A stretch of DNA of 64,000 nt, from positions 124,001 to 188,000 of the forward strand of contig NZ_FNPK01000002.1 in the NCBI RefSeq assembly GCF_900107285.1, in the 5' to 3' direction. The DNA comes from Acinetobacter kyonggiensis (lineage in GTDB: Bacteria > Pseudomonadota > Gammaproteobacteria > Pseudomonadales > Moraxellaceae). Below the pieces are notes generated by a model, which was given only the letters and a program-made list of their open reading frames with translations, made no database searches and was not told the DNA's origin. Shown one piece after another: positions 47,909-57,400 of this stretch; the stretch's first letter is position 1; each line of letters begins with the position of its first letter. A program made the position numbers and the translations under genes.

Positions 47909-48396
47909 TTCCTATCTCATTTCAAAAGTCATGAAGATGGTATACAGAAAAATGTATATCATATCTTCACAAGCGACTAGCTTAGCCCGATTTTACCGCG
48001 ATGGTATATTTTAAAATTTGATACCAATACACAAACAATTTTTTAATCTAATAAAGATAAAAAAATCTGCTTTTTCAATTCAATATATCTAGGTGAATAA
48101 AAAAACCGATGCTTTCGAATAAAATTTTGAGCTTATTTTAATCTTTTTAATCATCATTTAAAGCGGTGATAAATTTGCTTACATACATTTCCAAAATTTA
48201 TAATAATTGCACAGTTGTGGTGCGTTAAATTTAAATGCTTAAAATTTGATTGAAGGCTAAAACTGTCAAACTATATTTAGCGACATTTCAGACATTATTC
48301 TTATTCAGCATACGCTATGTTGATCAGCAACTTTTTTCATATTTATGACCGATGTCATGAACTTATTTACTTCATTTAGTTCCTGCTTTCTGCGCC
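47909..48396. other. AT-rich intergenic region, no gene seen
   Basis: About 490 bases between maeA and the copA terminator, presumably holding the maeA promoter. An imperfect inverted pair (ggtatacag/tgtatatc) lies near 47938-47958. No conserved ORF, tRNA or repeat was recognised. Confidence 0.5.
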
Positions 48397-48428
48397 AAAA
48401 AAATACCCAAGAAATTTATCTTGGGTAT
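48397..48428 (-). terminator. Terminator of the copper ATPase gene
   Basis: Minus-strand hairpin ATACCCAAGA-TAAATT-TCTTGGGTAT followed by a run of T, 47 bases after the stop. Confidence 0.88.
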
Positions 48429-48474
48429 CGCAGCGTATTTGAGCTGTTTAAACTTATTTAGAACTATGTTAAGG

Positions 48475-51345
48475 CTATTTAGACTTTTGCAGTCGCAAAG
48501 CATTAATCACCACGGATAATGAACTTAGTGACATGGCAACAGCAGCCAACATTGGTGTCAACAACAAACCCGTCAATGGATAAAAAATACCTGCTGCAAC
48601 AGGCACACCTAAGCCGTTATAAACAAATGAAAATGCCAAATTTTGTTTCATGTTTTTGACACCCAGTTTTGCCATGTGAATGGCATCCGCCACCCCACGA
48701 ATATCACCTTTTACCAAGGTAATTTGTGCCGTCTGTTTGGCAATATCCGTTCCATTACCCATTGCAATCCCAATATTGGCTTGAGCAAGTGCAGGCGCAT
48801 CATTTATACCATCACCTGCCATGGCTACAATTTTGCCCTGTGCTTGATATTTTTTCACGATGTCTAATTTTTCAGTCGGTGTACAGTTGCCATAAACATG
48901 CTGAATGCCAAGCTCTGCGGCCACCAGTTTTGCATTTTGTTCGTGATCACCCGTTGCCATGACAACATCCACACCATCGGCAATCAATTGTGCTATCACT
49001 TGATGCGCATTTGGTTTAACTGCGTCATGAATCGAAATATACGCCAAAACATCCTGCTCATTGGCCAAGAAACTAATCACATTGCCTTTTGCACGTTGTT
49101 GTTGTAACTGAGTCTGAACAGATGCTTCTAAGTTTAAACCCAATTGATCGAGTAGCTTTTGACTGCCAACATACAGCATTTGATCATGAATCTGACCTCT
49201 TACGCCAAAGCCCGTGACATCTTCAAAATCATTGACTTTAAGCAGTTCAGTTGCCGCAACCAATTTCGTCAAAGTCTGTGCAATAGGATGGGTTGAATAC
49301 TGTTCAATCGATGCAATCCATTGTTCAGCCTGAGCTTGTGTCACCTGATCGGACAATAACTGAATTTCTTTTAGGCTGGGCTTGCCTTCAGTCAATGTTC
49401 CTGTTTTATCAATCACCAAAGTATTGACTTTACTTAATGCTTCAATCGCTTCGGCATCTTTAAACAATACGCCTTTTTGTGCAGCTCGCCCCGTGGTTGC
49501 CATTACCGACATGGGAGTTGCCAAACCTAAAGCACAAGGACAAGCAATAATCAGTACAGCCACGGCACACATCAATGCCAAATCAAATTGTGCATTGCCA
49601 AAGACCATCCAAGCGATAAAGGTCAGCACACTAATGATAAGCACTGTAACAACAAAATATTTAGCAAAAACATCGGCAAGTCGTTGTAATGGTGCTTTAG
49701 AGCGTTGCGCTTCTGCCACGGTTTGAATCATTTTAGCGAGTGTGGTATTTGCACCCACCGCAGTGGTTCGAATACGAATACTGCCCTGCTGATTCACCGT
49801 TCCGCCAATGACTAAATCATCTAATTCTTTTTTGACTGGAACCGGTTCACCCGTCATCATCGCTTCATCGACATAGGTTTTGCCTTCAACCACAACACCA
49901 TCCAGTGGAATTTGCTCCCCCGATGAAATTTGCAGAATATCGCCTTGTTTCACCATGCCAATATCAACTTCGACCACTTGATCATTCTGCACCAGTTTTG
50001 CAGTATTGGATTGCAATCGCAGTAATGACTTTAATGAATCAGCAGTTTTGGCACGGGCTTTCAACTCCATCATTTGCCCAAGCAAACTTAAAGACACAAT
50101 CATACAGGCTGCTTCAAAATACACCGCCACGCCATGACCTGTTTTGGCTTCCATCGGAATAAGGGATGGAAAAACAGTTGCAACCACACTATAAATAAAG
50201 GCCGCTAATACCCCTACTCCAATGAGACTCCACATGTTTAAGTTACGTGTTTTATAAGATGTCCAGCAACGCTCAATAATGGGTTTCCCCGCCCAAAGCA
50301 CCACAGGAATAGAAAGCACCAATTCAATCCACGGTTGAATATGCTGTGGAATAAAGGCATGAATATGCGAACCCATCGCCAAGACAAAAACAATTAAGGT
50401 CAAAGGCAAAGTCAGCCAAAAACGATGGCTAAAATCTACCAGTTCAGGGTTCGGTGCATCATCCAAGGTTGGTTGCATAGGCTCTAAAGCCATACCACAA
50501 ATCGGGCAAGTCCCCGGGCCTTTTTGTACAATTTCGGGGTCCATCGGACAGGTATAATCCATATCTGCCGCACCTTCTGGTACAGGACGTTCATCGAGAG
50601 GAATTAAATAAAATTCAGGATCCTGTTTAAATTTATCCAAACAAGATGGATTACAGAAATAATAGGTTTTATCTTGATAATCTGTTTTTAAATCGGTTGA
50701 TGTGCCCACCGACATGCCACAGACAGGATCAATTTCTGTTTGTCCTGAAGAATTTACCGCATGACCACCCGCACAACACGATGACTGTTTTTTCGGTTCT
50801 GGTGGTTTTTCTGTGCCACAGCATGAAGCGCTTTGAGTCTTTGAAACCACATATTGCTCAGGTGCGATATTAAACTTACTTAAACAACGCTCAGAACAAA
50901 AATAATAGCCATGGTCTTGGTCAATACTGTGATATTGAGAATCGGTTTTAACCTGCATACCACAAACGGGGTCAACCACCGTTTCAATGGATTGAACTGC
51001 TGTTTTCGGTTTATTTCCAGCACAACAGCCCGATGATTGCGCTACAGGTTGTTGATCTTGAGGCGCACAGCATGAAGCCGTTTTTTCTTCGGTTTTAGCT
51101 TTTGGAGCACAACCACAACCGGTTTTTTTCGGTTCATTTCCCTCAGCTGACAGCAGATATTGTTCAGGATTTAGCTCAAATTTATTTAAACAACCCTTAC
51201 AACAGAAATAATAACGCTGCCCTTTATAGTCAATATTGGGTTTAGACAAATCGGTAACTTTCATCCCGCAAACAGGATCTACTTTGACCCATTCCGGACT
51301 CGATTGTTGTTTTGTACAGCAAGAAGATTTAGCTTGTTCACTCAT
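48475..51345 (-). CDS. copA: Copper P1B-type ATPase with three YHS domains
   Basis: 956-residue inner-membrane copper (or silver) exporter. Instead of N-terminal HMA domains it has three YHS metal-binding domains (about 22-63, 124-165, 205-247), each with a DPVCGM motif and a YYFC...CLxKF end. A heavy-metal-binding domain (YTCPMDPEIVQKGPGTCPICGM, split here by position 264-286) follows. CC pairs occur in the linkers at 9-10, 92-93, 107-108, 175-176 and 190-191. The ATPase core shows MTGEP, the membrane CPC in IACPCALGLATP, DKTGTLTEGKP and GDGINDAPALAQA. It is divergent from a MerR-type regulator with a palindromic operator between them. Silver specificity is possible. Confidence 0.93.
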   Translation of the reverse strand: MSEQAKSSCCTKQQSSPEWVKVDPVCGMKVTDLSKPNIDYKGQRYYFCCKGCLNKFELNPEQYLLSAEGNEPKKTGCGCAPKAKTEEKTASCCAPQDQQPVAQSSGCCAGNKPKTAVQSIETVVDPVCGMQVKTDSQYHSIDQDHGYYFCSERCLSKFNIAPEQYVVSKTQSASCCGTEKPPEPKKQSSCCAGGHAVNSSGQTEIDPVCGMSVGTSTDLKTDYQDKTYYFCNPSCLDKFKQDPEFYLIPLDERPVPEGAADMDYTCPMDPEIVQKGPGTCPICGMALEPMQPTLDDAPNPELVDFSHRFWLTLPLTLIVFVLAMGSHIHAFIPQHIQPWIELVLSIPVVLWAGKPIIERCWTSYKTRNLNMWSLIGVGVLAAFIYSVVATVFPSLIPMEAKTGHGVAVYFEAACMIVSLSLLGQMMELKARAKTADSLKSLLRLQSNTAKLVQNDQVVEVDIGMVKQGDILQISSGEQIPLDGVVVEGKTYVDEAMMTGEPVPVKKELDDLVIGGTVNQQGSIRIRTTAVGANTTLAKMIQTVAEAQRSKAPLQRLADVFAKYFVVTVLIISVLTFIAWMVFGNAQFDLALMCAVAVLIIACPCALGLATPMSVMATTGRAAQKGVLFKDAEAIEALSKVNTLVIDKTGTLTEGKPSLKEIQLLSDQVTQAQAEQWIASIEQYSTHPIAQTLTKLVAATELLKVNDFEDVTGFGVRGQIHDQMLYVGSQKLLDQLGLNLEASVQTQLQQQRAKGNVISFLANEQDVLAYISIHDAVKPNAHQVIAQLIADGVDVVMATGDHEQNAKLVAAELGIQHVYGNCTPTEKLDIVKKYQAQGKIVAMAGDGINDAPALAQANIGIAMGNGTDIAKQTAQITLVKGDIRGVADAIHMAKLGVKNMKQNLAFSFVYNGLGVPVAAGIFYPLTGLLLTPMLAAVAMSLSSLSVVINALRLQKSK

Positions 51346-51377
51346 CAGACTTACCCATTTAATTATTCAATTGTGCT

Positions 51378-51409
51378 AGCATAAAGTCTGTACCTAGGTA
51401 CAGAGTCAA
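51378..51409 (-). promoter_or_regulatory. MerR-type operator-promoter of copA
   Basis: A perfect 16-base palindrome CTGTACCTAGGTACAG (51388-51403) sits between TTGACT (minus strand, 51409-51404) and TATGCT (51383-51378). The 20-base spacer is overlong, as MerR/CueR activators require, so they can twist the promoter. It lies 33 bases upstream of the copA ATG. Confidence 0.88.
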
Positions 51410-51429
51410 GTCATATTGAGGATACTTTT

Positions 51430-51810
51430 ATGCTCACCATTGGAAAACTGGCTAAACAATGTCAGGTCAATGTCGAAACCATTCGTTATTATCAACGCAT
51501 TGGCTTAATGCGTATTCCGGAAACCACTCAAAGTTATCGTTATTATAATAGCCAAGATATTGAAACTTTAAGCTTTATTCAAAAGGCTAAAGATGCGGGT
51601 TTACAGCTCAGTGAAATTCAGGAGTTATTACAGCTACAACTTGAAGACCGTGAACAAGTTCGCCATGTTATACAACAACGTCTGGACAAAATTGACCAAC
51701 GAATTCAAGAACTCAATAGCTTAAAACAACGCCTTTCAACGTGGATTGATGAATGTAAAACAGCCAATAATAACTGTTGCCCAATATTGAAAGAACTTAA
51801 AAACAGTTAA
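51430..51810 (+). CDS. MerR family copper-responsive regulator (CueR-like)
   Basis: 126-residue MerR-type activator. The N-terminal winged HTH (TIGKLAKQCQVNVETIRYYQ then RIGLM) is followed by a long dimerisation helix and a C-terminal metal loop. C109 and C117, spaced by seven residues, match the CueR Cu(I)-binding pair (C112/C120). C116 lies beside them. It is divergent from copA, and the shared region carries a perfect MerR-type operator, so copper induction of copA is the most likely role. Silver or gold sensing cannot be ruled out. Confidence 0.88.
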   Translation: MLTIGKLAKQCQVNVETIRYYQRIGLMRIPETTQSYRYYNSQDIETLSFIQKAKDAGLQLSEIQELLQLQLEDREQVRHVIQQRLDKIDQRIQELNSLKQRLSTWIDECKTANNNCCPILKELKNS

Positions 51811-51859
51811 ACTTACACCCTACTCTACACTTGAACTTTTCGTTTAGGACCAACGACTT

Positions 51860-52447
51860 ATGTCTATCGACTTAAAATCACTACGACAACAACTTAAAAC
51901 CAAGCGCAAACAAGTCGATAAATTCCAACAACAGTCTTCCTCCAGCAAAATCTTACATCGCTTACGTCATTTTCCACAGCTACAACAGGCAAAGCGCGTC
52001 GGTATTTATTTACATGCTTTTGGTGAAATTCAGACCCAGCAAATGATTGAATATTGCTTCGCACAGCATAAACAGGTCTATTTACCCATGATTTGCACCA
52101 TGAATCAGCAATTGCACTGGGTCAAAATTTCAAAACAACAATATCGCAACAAACGCTTTTCACATCATCCTCTTGGCATGCAAGAACCGATGGCAAGCCG
52201 TGCAATGCATGTCTCAAAACTGGATGTGCTAATCATGCCTTTACTGGCATGTGATGTTTACGGGACACGCATTGGAATGGGTGGCGGTTTTTATGATAAA
52301 ACCCTTGCCAGTGCGCCAAATAAGCCTTTGCGCTTAGGCATTGCACATGACTTTCAACTGGTACAAGAGCGACTTCCCCGTCAGGTTTGGGATCAGCCAC
52401 TCGATGTACTTATTACACCCTTACACATGCGGTTATTTAAACGTTAA
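51860..52447 (+). CDS. fau: 5-formyltetrahydrofolate cyclo-ligase
   Basis: 195-residue enzyme (YgfA/MTHFS) that converts 5-formyl-THF to 5,10-methenyl-THF using ATP. Conserved pieces are the N-terminal LRQQLKTKRKQV, VGIYLHAFGEIQTQQMI, and the C-terminal active-site block DVYGTRIGMGGGFYDKTLA. In E. coli the gene lies right after 6S RNA; here it is about 30 kb away from ssrS, between the copper regulator and lon. The start at 51860 is 49 bases after the regulator stop. The N-terminal half is less conserved but complete. Confidence 0.9.
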   Translation: MSIDLKSLRQQLKTKRKQVDKFQQQSSSSKILHRLRHFPQLQQAKRVGIYLHAFGEIQTQQMIEYCFAQHKQVYLPMICTMNQQLHWVKISKQQYRNKRFSHHPLGMQEPMASRAMHVSKLDVLIMPLLACDVYGTRIGMGGGFYDKTLASAPNKPLRLGIAHDFQLVQERLPRQVWDQPLDVLITPLHMRLFKR

Positions 52448-52593
52448 TTTGGCATTTTTGACTGTTGTTATAAGCATTAAATCAATTATTTAAGTATTTA
52501 TCATACAATTTATGTGCAGCTCCCCTTGTAATTTTTGAAATACACATCACTATAAAAATATGGCAACACCATTGTTACTCATTAGGAGTGCCC

Positions 52594-55020
52594 ATGTCTG
52601 AAATTATTATGAATCAAGAAACCTTAGAACCACAGGTTCCAAGCGTATTACCGCTTTTAGCGCTACGAGATGTTGTGGTTTATCCACACATGCAAATTGC
52701 GTTATTTGTAGGTCGTGAAAAATCGATCAAAGCAGTTGACGTGGCTCGTAACAGTGACAATCTCGTATTTGTTGTTGCGCAACAAGATTCGCTTACAGAA
52801 GAAATTGATCACGACAACCTATATCAATACGGTACTGTCGCAAAGATTGTGCAAGTTGTGAATCATGAAAATGATGAAAACTGTATCAAAGTATTAATTG
52901 AGGGATTACATCGTTCTAAACTGGTAAAAATCATCGAAAATGATGAATATTTATCGGCTGAACATGCAATTAGCCCAATGACAGTCAACATTAAAGCAGA
53001 ATCTCAAGAAACACGTATACAAGAACTGCGCACTTTATTTGCACAATATGCAGAAGCAAAATTACGTAATGCACGTGAATTGATTACTGCTGCAAATAAA
53101 ATTGATGATTTATTGCAACTGGTGTTCTTTGTCGCAACCCGTGTGCCTTTAAACATTGATGTCAAACAAAAGTTCTTAGAACACGATGATTTTGAAGCTC
53201 ACTTACAAGAGTTAATGACTTATCTGTTGCAACAATCTGAAGAACAACAGATTGAACAAACCTTGCATGACTCGGTAAAACGCCAAATGGAGAAAAACCA
53301 GCGCGAATATTTCCTCAATGAAAAGATGAAGGTCATTCAGCGCGAACTTTCTGACATGAATGGCGGTGCTGAAGATGATGTTGCAGAAATTGAACGTCGT
53401 CTTGAAGAAGCCGATTTACCTGAACATGTGCGCAAAAAAGCAGAGTCAGAATTCCGCAAGCTTAAAGCAATGCAACCTGCTTCAAGTGAAGCCGCAGTTG
53501 TTCGCAACTATATCGAAGCTATTTTAGATACCCCGTGGAATAAAGCCAGTAAAGTTAGTATTAACTTGGCAAAAGCACAGGAAATTCTAGATGCAGACCA
53601 TTATGGTCTAGATGAAGTTAAAGAGCGTATTGTTGAATACTTAGCGGTTCAATCACGGGTGAAAAAACTCAAAGGGCCTATCCTTTGCTTAGTTGGGCCT
53701 CCAGGGGTCGGTAAAACTTCACTCGGTGAATCGGTTGCCAAAGCCACAGGTCGTGAATTTGTCCGCATGGCTTTAGGTGGCGTGCGTGATGAAGCGGAAA
53801 TTCGTGGTCACCGTCGTACCTATATTGGTGCGATGCCGGGTAAAATTGTGCAATCGTTAACCAAAGTCGGTGTCAAGAATCCATTGTTCTTGCTCGATGA
53901 AATTGACAAAATGGCGCAAGATTACCGTGGCGACCCTGCTTCTGCATTACTTGAAGTGCTTGATCCATCGCAAAACAGCAAGTTTAACGATCACTATTTA
54001 GATCTGGATCTTGACCTGTCTGAAGTAATGTTTATCTGTACTGCAAACAGTATGAATATTCCAGAAGCTTTGCTGGACCGTATGGAAGTGATTCGTCTTC
54101 CGGGTTATACCGAAGAAGAAAAAGTCAATATTGCAGACCGTTATCTTGTGCCTAAAGCAATTAAGGACAATGGTTTACGCGGCAAAGAATTGACCATTCA
54201 TGAAGAAGCGATTCGTGACATCGTGCGTCGCTATACACGCGAAGCCGGTGTGCGTAGCCTAGAACGTGAAGTCTCAAAAATTGCCCGTAAAGTGGTCAAA
54301 GAAGCGGTCAGCAAAAAAGCCAAAAACTTGCATATCGACATCACTGCGGAAAACTTATCTGACTACTTAGGCGTACATAAATTCGACTATGGTATGGCAG
54401 AAGAAGAAGCTGAAGTCGGTCGTGTCAATGGTTTAGCTTGGACTTCTGTCGGTGGTGAATTACTGTCGATTGAAGTGGCAGCTGTAAAAGGTAAAGGTAA
54501 ATTCATCACGACAGGTTCACTTGGCGATGTCATGAAAGAATCCATTACCGCTGCAATGACTGTGGTACGTACCCGTGCAGATGCACTGGGTATTGAAGCT
54601 GCACGATTTGAAGAAACCGATGTTCACGTGCATTTACCTGAAGGTGCAACACCAAAAGATGGTCCATCTGCTGGTTTAGCATTAACCACAGCATTGGTTT
54701 CTGCCTTCACAGGTATCCCTGTTCGTGCGGACATTGCAATGACAGGTGAAACCAATTTAGGTGGTCGTGCCATGCGTATTGGTGGCTTAAAAGAGAAACT
54801 ACTTGCAGCACACCGTGGCGGCATTAAGTTAGTCTTTATCCCACAAGAAAATGTACGTGATCTGGTGGAAATTCCAGACAATGTCAAAGCTGGTTTAGAA
54901 ATTAAAGCCGTGAAAAGTATCGATGATATTTTGCCATTGGCTTTAACAGAAATGCCAAAACCTTTGCCAAAAAATCCGATTGTAAAACCGGCCGCTGAAG
55001 GTAAAGCTGCACGTCATTAA
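52594..55020 (+). CDS. lon: ATP-dependent protease Lon
   Basis: 808-residue cytoplasmic AAA+ protease that degrades misfolded and regulatory proteins. The LON substrate-binding domain comes first (SVLPLLALRDVVVYPHMQIA), then a coiled helical region, then the ATPase with Walker A GPPGVGKTS and Walker B FLLDEIDKM. The proteolytic domain carries the catalytic Ser in PKDGPSAGLA and the Lys in GGLKEKLLAA. The ATG at 52594 follows AGGAG at 52584-52588, five bases apart, so it is preferred to the GTG at 52588. A strong terminator follows. The C-terminal Lys/Pro/Ala tail is short. Confidence 0.97.
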   Translation: MSEIIMNQETLEPQVPSVLPLLALRDVVVYPHMQIALFVGREKSIKAVDVARNSDNLVFVVAQQDSLTEEIDHDNLYQYGTVAKIVQVVNHENDENCIKVLIEGLHRSKLVKIIENDEYLSAEHAISPMTVNIKAESQETRIQELRTLFAQYAEAKLRNARELITAANKIDDLLQLVFFVATRVPLNIDVKQKFLEHDDFEAHLQELMTYLLQQSEEQQIEQTLHDSVKRQMEKNQREYFLNEKMKVIQRELSDMNGGAEDDVAEIERRLEEADLPEHVRKKAESEFRKLKAMQPASSEAAVVRNYIEAILDTPWNKASKVSINLAKAQEILDADHYGLDEVKERIVEYLAVQSRVKKLKGPILCLVGPPGVGKTSLGESVAKATGREFVRMALGGVRDEAEIRGHRRTYIGAMPGKIVQSLTKVGVKNPLFLLDEIDKMAQDYRGDPASALLEVLDPSQNSKFNDHYLDLDLDLSEVMFICTANSMNIPEALLDRMEVIRLPGYTEEEKVNIADRYLVPKAIKDNGLRGKELTIHEEAIRDIVRRYTREAGVRSLEREVSKIARKVVKEAVSKKAKNLHIDITAENLSDYLGVHKFDYGMAEEEAEVGRVNGLAWTSVGGELLSIEVAAVKGKGKFITTGSLGDVMKESITAAMTVVRTRADALGIEAARFEETDVHVHLPEGATPKDGPSAGLALTTALVSAFTGIPVRADIAMTGETNLGGRAMRIGGLKEKLLAAHRGGIKLVFIPQENVRDLVEIPDNVKAGLEIKAVKSIDDILPLALTEMPKPLPKNPIVKPAAEGKAARH

Positions 55021-55035
55021 TGGTAATTTGATACA

Positions 55036-55063
55036 AAAAAGAGAGCTTCGGCTCTCTTTTTTT
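55036..55063 (+). terminator. Terminator of lon
   Basis: GAGAGC-TTCG-GCTCTC stem (55041-55056) flanked by an A-run and followed by a seven-base T-run, 20 bases after the lon stop. Confidence 0.95.
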
Positions 55064-55099
55064 ATGCGCTTAGTTTGCTATATTAGAGATATATAGCAA

Positions 55100-55269
55100 A
55101 CTTGAAAAACCAAGCGCTTGACCTCATTTATTCATTATAGAAACACAAATATAGAAATACAGATGCGCTGTAAGCTTCTATTTTAGCTGTTGTGTGAATG
55201 GTCATCTACATCTCCAGGTGGATGACCTTTTGATCGCAGTCCCATTTTTCTTAGTGGACTGCGTTTTTT
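55100..55269 (+). ncRNA. Candidate small RNA between lon and the M28 peptidase
   Basis: Behind the lon terminator lie two further strong plus-strand hairpins. The first, GGTCATC...GATGACC, spans 55199-55228. The second, CGCAGTCC...GGACTGCG, spans 55235-55263 and ends in TTTTTT just at the convergent peptidase stop codon, a perfect intrinsic terminator. No ORF precedes it that would need a second terminator, so a short untranslated RNA is the simplest reading. A possible -35 (TTGACC near 55118) exists but no convincing -10, so the 5' end is uncertain. I cannot name a family. Confidence 0.5.
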
Positions 55270-56233
55270 ATGGCTTAGATGGCAATGGCGTTAGTAAACT
55301 ATTCACCAAACCATCAATTACATTGGCCATTTTTCCAATATTCAGCGTTTTTAAAGTATCTTTTTCGGTATGATAATTCTTATTTCGAAAAAAAGCGGTA
55401 TCGGTAATCATCACTGCTGGAATATCAAACTTCCAATAATTAAGATGATCTGAGAACTCCATTCCTGAAACAAAAGAAGGTGCAACCAATCTTTGACACT
55501 CTAAACGGTTCAGTGTTCGCATTTCTTCACAGTATTTCGCGCCCAAATCATAAGACTGTAAATTACTCACCGTAGCAATATAATTCGCATGACTAGGATA
55601 AACCCACTTCAAACCGGCTGGATATTCTTGCACCAATTTTTCATCAAAGTAACCAATCATATCTAAAATATACACACCTTGAATTTGATCTTTTTGTGCT
55701 TGTACCGATTTGGCATGGATATAACTGCCCATCTGCTCGGTTTTAAAAAACGGCGGTTCTTGTAAGGTATAAAATACAAATTCTATATTTTGCGTGAGTT
55801 GAGATTTCTGTTGCGCAAGAATACGTGCAGTTTCAATTACTCCCGCTACACCAGAAGCATTATCATCAGCACCCTGCTGCTCACCAAAGACATCGTAATG
55901 TGCACCTATAATCACTTTGTCCGCATGACCCGCTGTTAAAGTACACACTACATTACGATAACCTAAACCATTGACCGAATAATTTTGATATTGACATGGA
56001 ATACCAAACAAGCGCATTTGTTCTTTAATCCATGCCGAAACACGCTGTAATTCTTCTATATTTTTATAATTACGATAGCTATCAGTACCAATAATTTGTT
56101 CCAAATAGACTTTTAAATTATTCGTGCTTGCTGTCGTCAGGTTAGGTGCTGCCCATGTTGAAGCACTCAAAAAAATAGAGAAAAGAAATGTGCCCAAGCA
56201 TAAGCCTATATTTTGATTTTTTTTTGCTCTCAT
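55268..56233 (-). CDS. M28 family zinc aminopeptidase, exported
   Basis: 321-residue secreted metallopeptidase. Residues 1-29 form a signal peptide (ending ASTWA). The zinc and catalytic residues of the M28 family are apparent in IIGAHYDVFGEQQGADDNASG (His, Asp), TLQEPPF (catalytic Glu region), VYILDMIGYFD and the final HTEKDTLKTLN (His). The likely role is to trim N-terminal residues from peptides in the periplasm or outside the cell. It converges with lon and the candidate sRNA. No partners lie on the same strand, so it is probably monocistronic. Confidence 0.88.
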   Translation of the reverse strand: MRAKKNQNIGLCLGTFLFSIFLSASTWAAPNLTTASTNNLKVYLEQIIGTDSYRNYKNIEELQRVSAWIKEQMRLFGIPCQYQNYSVNGLGYRNVVCTLTAGHADKVIIGAHYDVFGEQQGADDNASGVAGVIETARILAQQKSQLTQNIEFVFYTLQEPPFFKTEQMGSYIHAKSVQAQKDQIQGVYILDMIGYFDEKLVQEYPAGLKWVYPSHANYIATVSNLQSYDLGAKYCEEMRTLNRLECQRLVAPSFVSGMEFSDHLNYWKFDIPAVMITDTAFFRNKNYHTEKDTLKTLNIGKMANVIDGLVNSLLTPLPSKP

Positions 56234-56387
56234 TTATTCTTCGTCCATGGTTTTTATTTATATTTACTCCACTATTCATGATTAAAACAGCATCACATAC
56301 TAACTTTCAATTGCAATTTGTTGCTCAAAATAAGTAAAAAGCATTTTAGTGCTTATAATAGTGCAGACTCTTAAACCATCAAATCTT

Positions 56388-56870
56388 ATGAAAATCCGTA
56401 TTATTACCATCGGTCAAAAAATGCCTGCTTGGGTACTCACTGGTTTTGAAGATTACTTCAAGCGTATCCAACCTTTTGTGCAAACTCAGATTATTGAATT
56501 ACCCATGGCAAAACGCGGGAAAAATGATTCTGAAGCCGATATCTTAAAATATCGTCAAATTGAAGGTGACAGCATTTTAAATGTGCTTAAACAGAATGAA
56601 ACCCTGATTGCACTTGAAGTGGGTGGCAAAGAATTTAGCACTGAAAAACTCGCTGCAACCATGAAAGAATGGATGCTTGAAGGCAATGATGTGGTATTAG
56701 CAATTGGCGGCCCAGATGGTCACTCGGAAGCGGTGCGTAAAGCGGCTGCATGGCACTGGTCATTGTCCAAGCTCACTTTACCTCACCCTATGGTTCGAGT
56801 GATGCTGATCGAGCAGTTATACCGTGCAATGACCATCAATCACAATCATCCTTATCATCGGGCTGGTTAA
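56388..56870 (+). CDS. rlmH: 23S rRNA (pseudouridine1915-N3)-methyltransferase RlmH
   Basis: 160-residue SPOUT methyltransferase that modifies pseudouridine 1915 in helix 69 of 23S rRNA. The ATG at 56388 gives MKIRIITIGQKMPAWVLTGF, the expected start; an earlier ATG at 56349 adds 13 unrelated residues. The knot motifs are VLAIGGPDGHSEAVR and LTLPHPMVRVMLIEQLYRA, ending in YHRAG. It stands alone here, whereas in E. coli it follows rsfS. A large hairpin lies 117 bases downstream. Confidence 0.94.
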   Translation: MKIRIITIGQKMPAWVLTGFEDYFKRIQPFVQTQIIELPMAKRGKNDSEADILKYRQIEGDSILNVLKQNETLIALEVGGKEFSTEKLAATMKEWMLEGNDVVLAIGGPDGHSEAVRKAAAWHWSLSKLTLPHPMVRVMLIEQLYRAMTINHNHPYHRAG

Positions 56871-57400
56871 ATAAACCTGCTGAGTCCTTTATTAGATCAC
56901 CCACATAGATTAAAAAATACTCAATACTCAGTTCTTTAAAATCAGCACGGCCTCATTTGATTGATTTAGTTTTTATACCTTTGTGTAGGCATTAGCTCTA
57001 TTTTTGAAAGGTCAAAAGTAGAGCTAATGCCTTTTGTTTCCCAGACACGACATCCTGAGCCAGTTTTAAGGCTCTGTTTTAAAATACAGCGCAAGGATGG
57101 GAACCGTGTGGCATCCATGCCACACTCATGAATCCAATACTTCCTAGAATTTATTTTTAATTTTGACTTTACGAACGACTTATATTGATTGAAAAATGAA
57201 TTATGAAAGAAGTCTTCTATTGAATTTTTATCAAACTGAAATTATGGTAAATACCATCGAGCAATTTTGATAAAAATGAATAAGACTATTTTCTATTGTT
57301 CTGTTTATGCAACGAGATGTTGAAATAAACCCTCTTTTATCTATAGGTTAATTTTGACATCATTGCTCCAGTCAATATAATTTGAATTAGGCGCATCATT
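56871..57400. other. Intergenic region with two strong hairpins
   Basis: 530 bases without a supported gene. It contains a near-perfect 21-bp hairpin (56987-57032; AGGCATTAGCTCTA paired with TAGAGCTAATGCCT, loop AAGG) followed by TTTTG. A second perfect stem GTGTGGCA/TGCCACAC lies at 57106-57125. The first could be the rlmH terminator; the second region could be an RNA or a dispersed repeat. Confidence 0.55.
56987..57035 (+). terminator. Long hairpin downstream of rlmH
   Basis: About 21 paired bases with one wobble, AAGG loop, and a short T-run. It is much longer than a usual terminator stem, so attenuation or a repeat element are alternatives. Confidence 0.5.
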
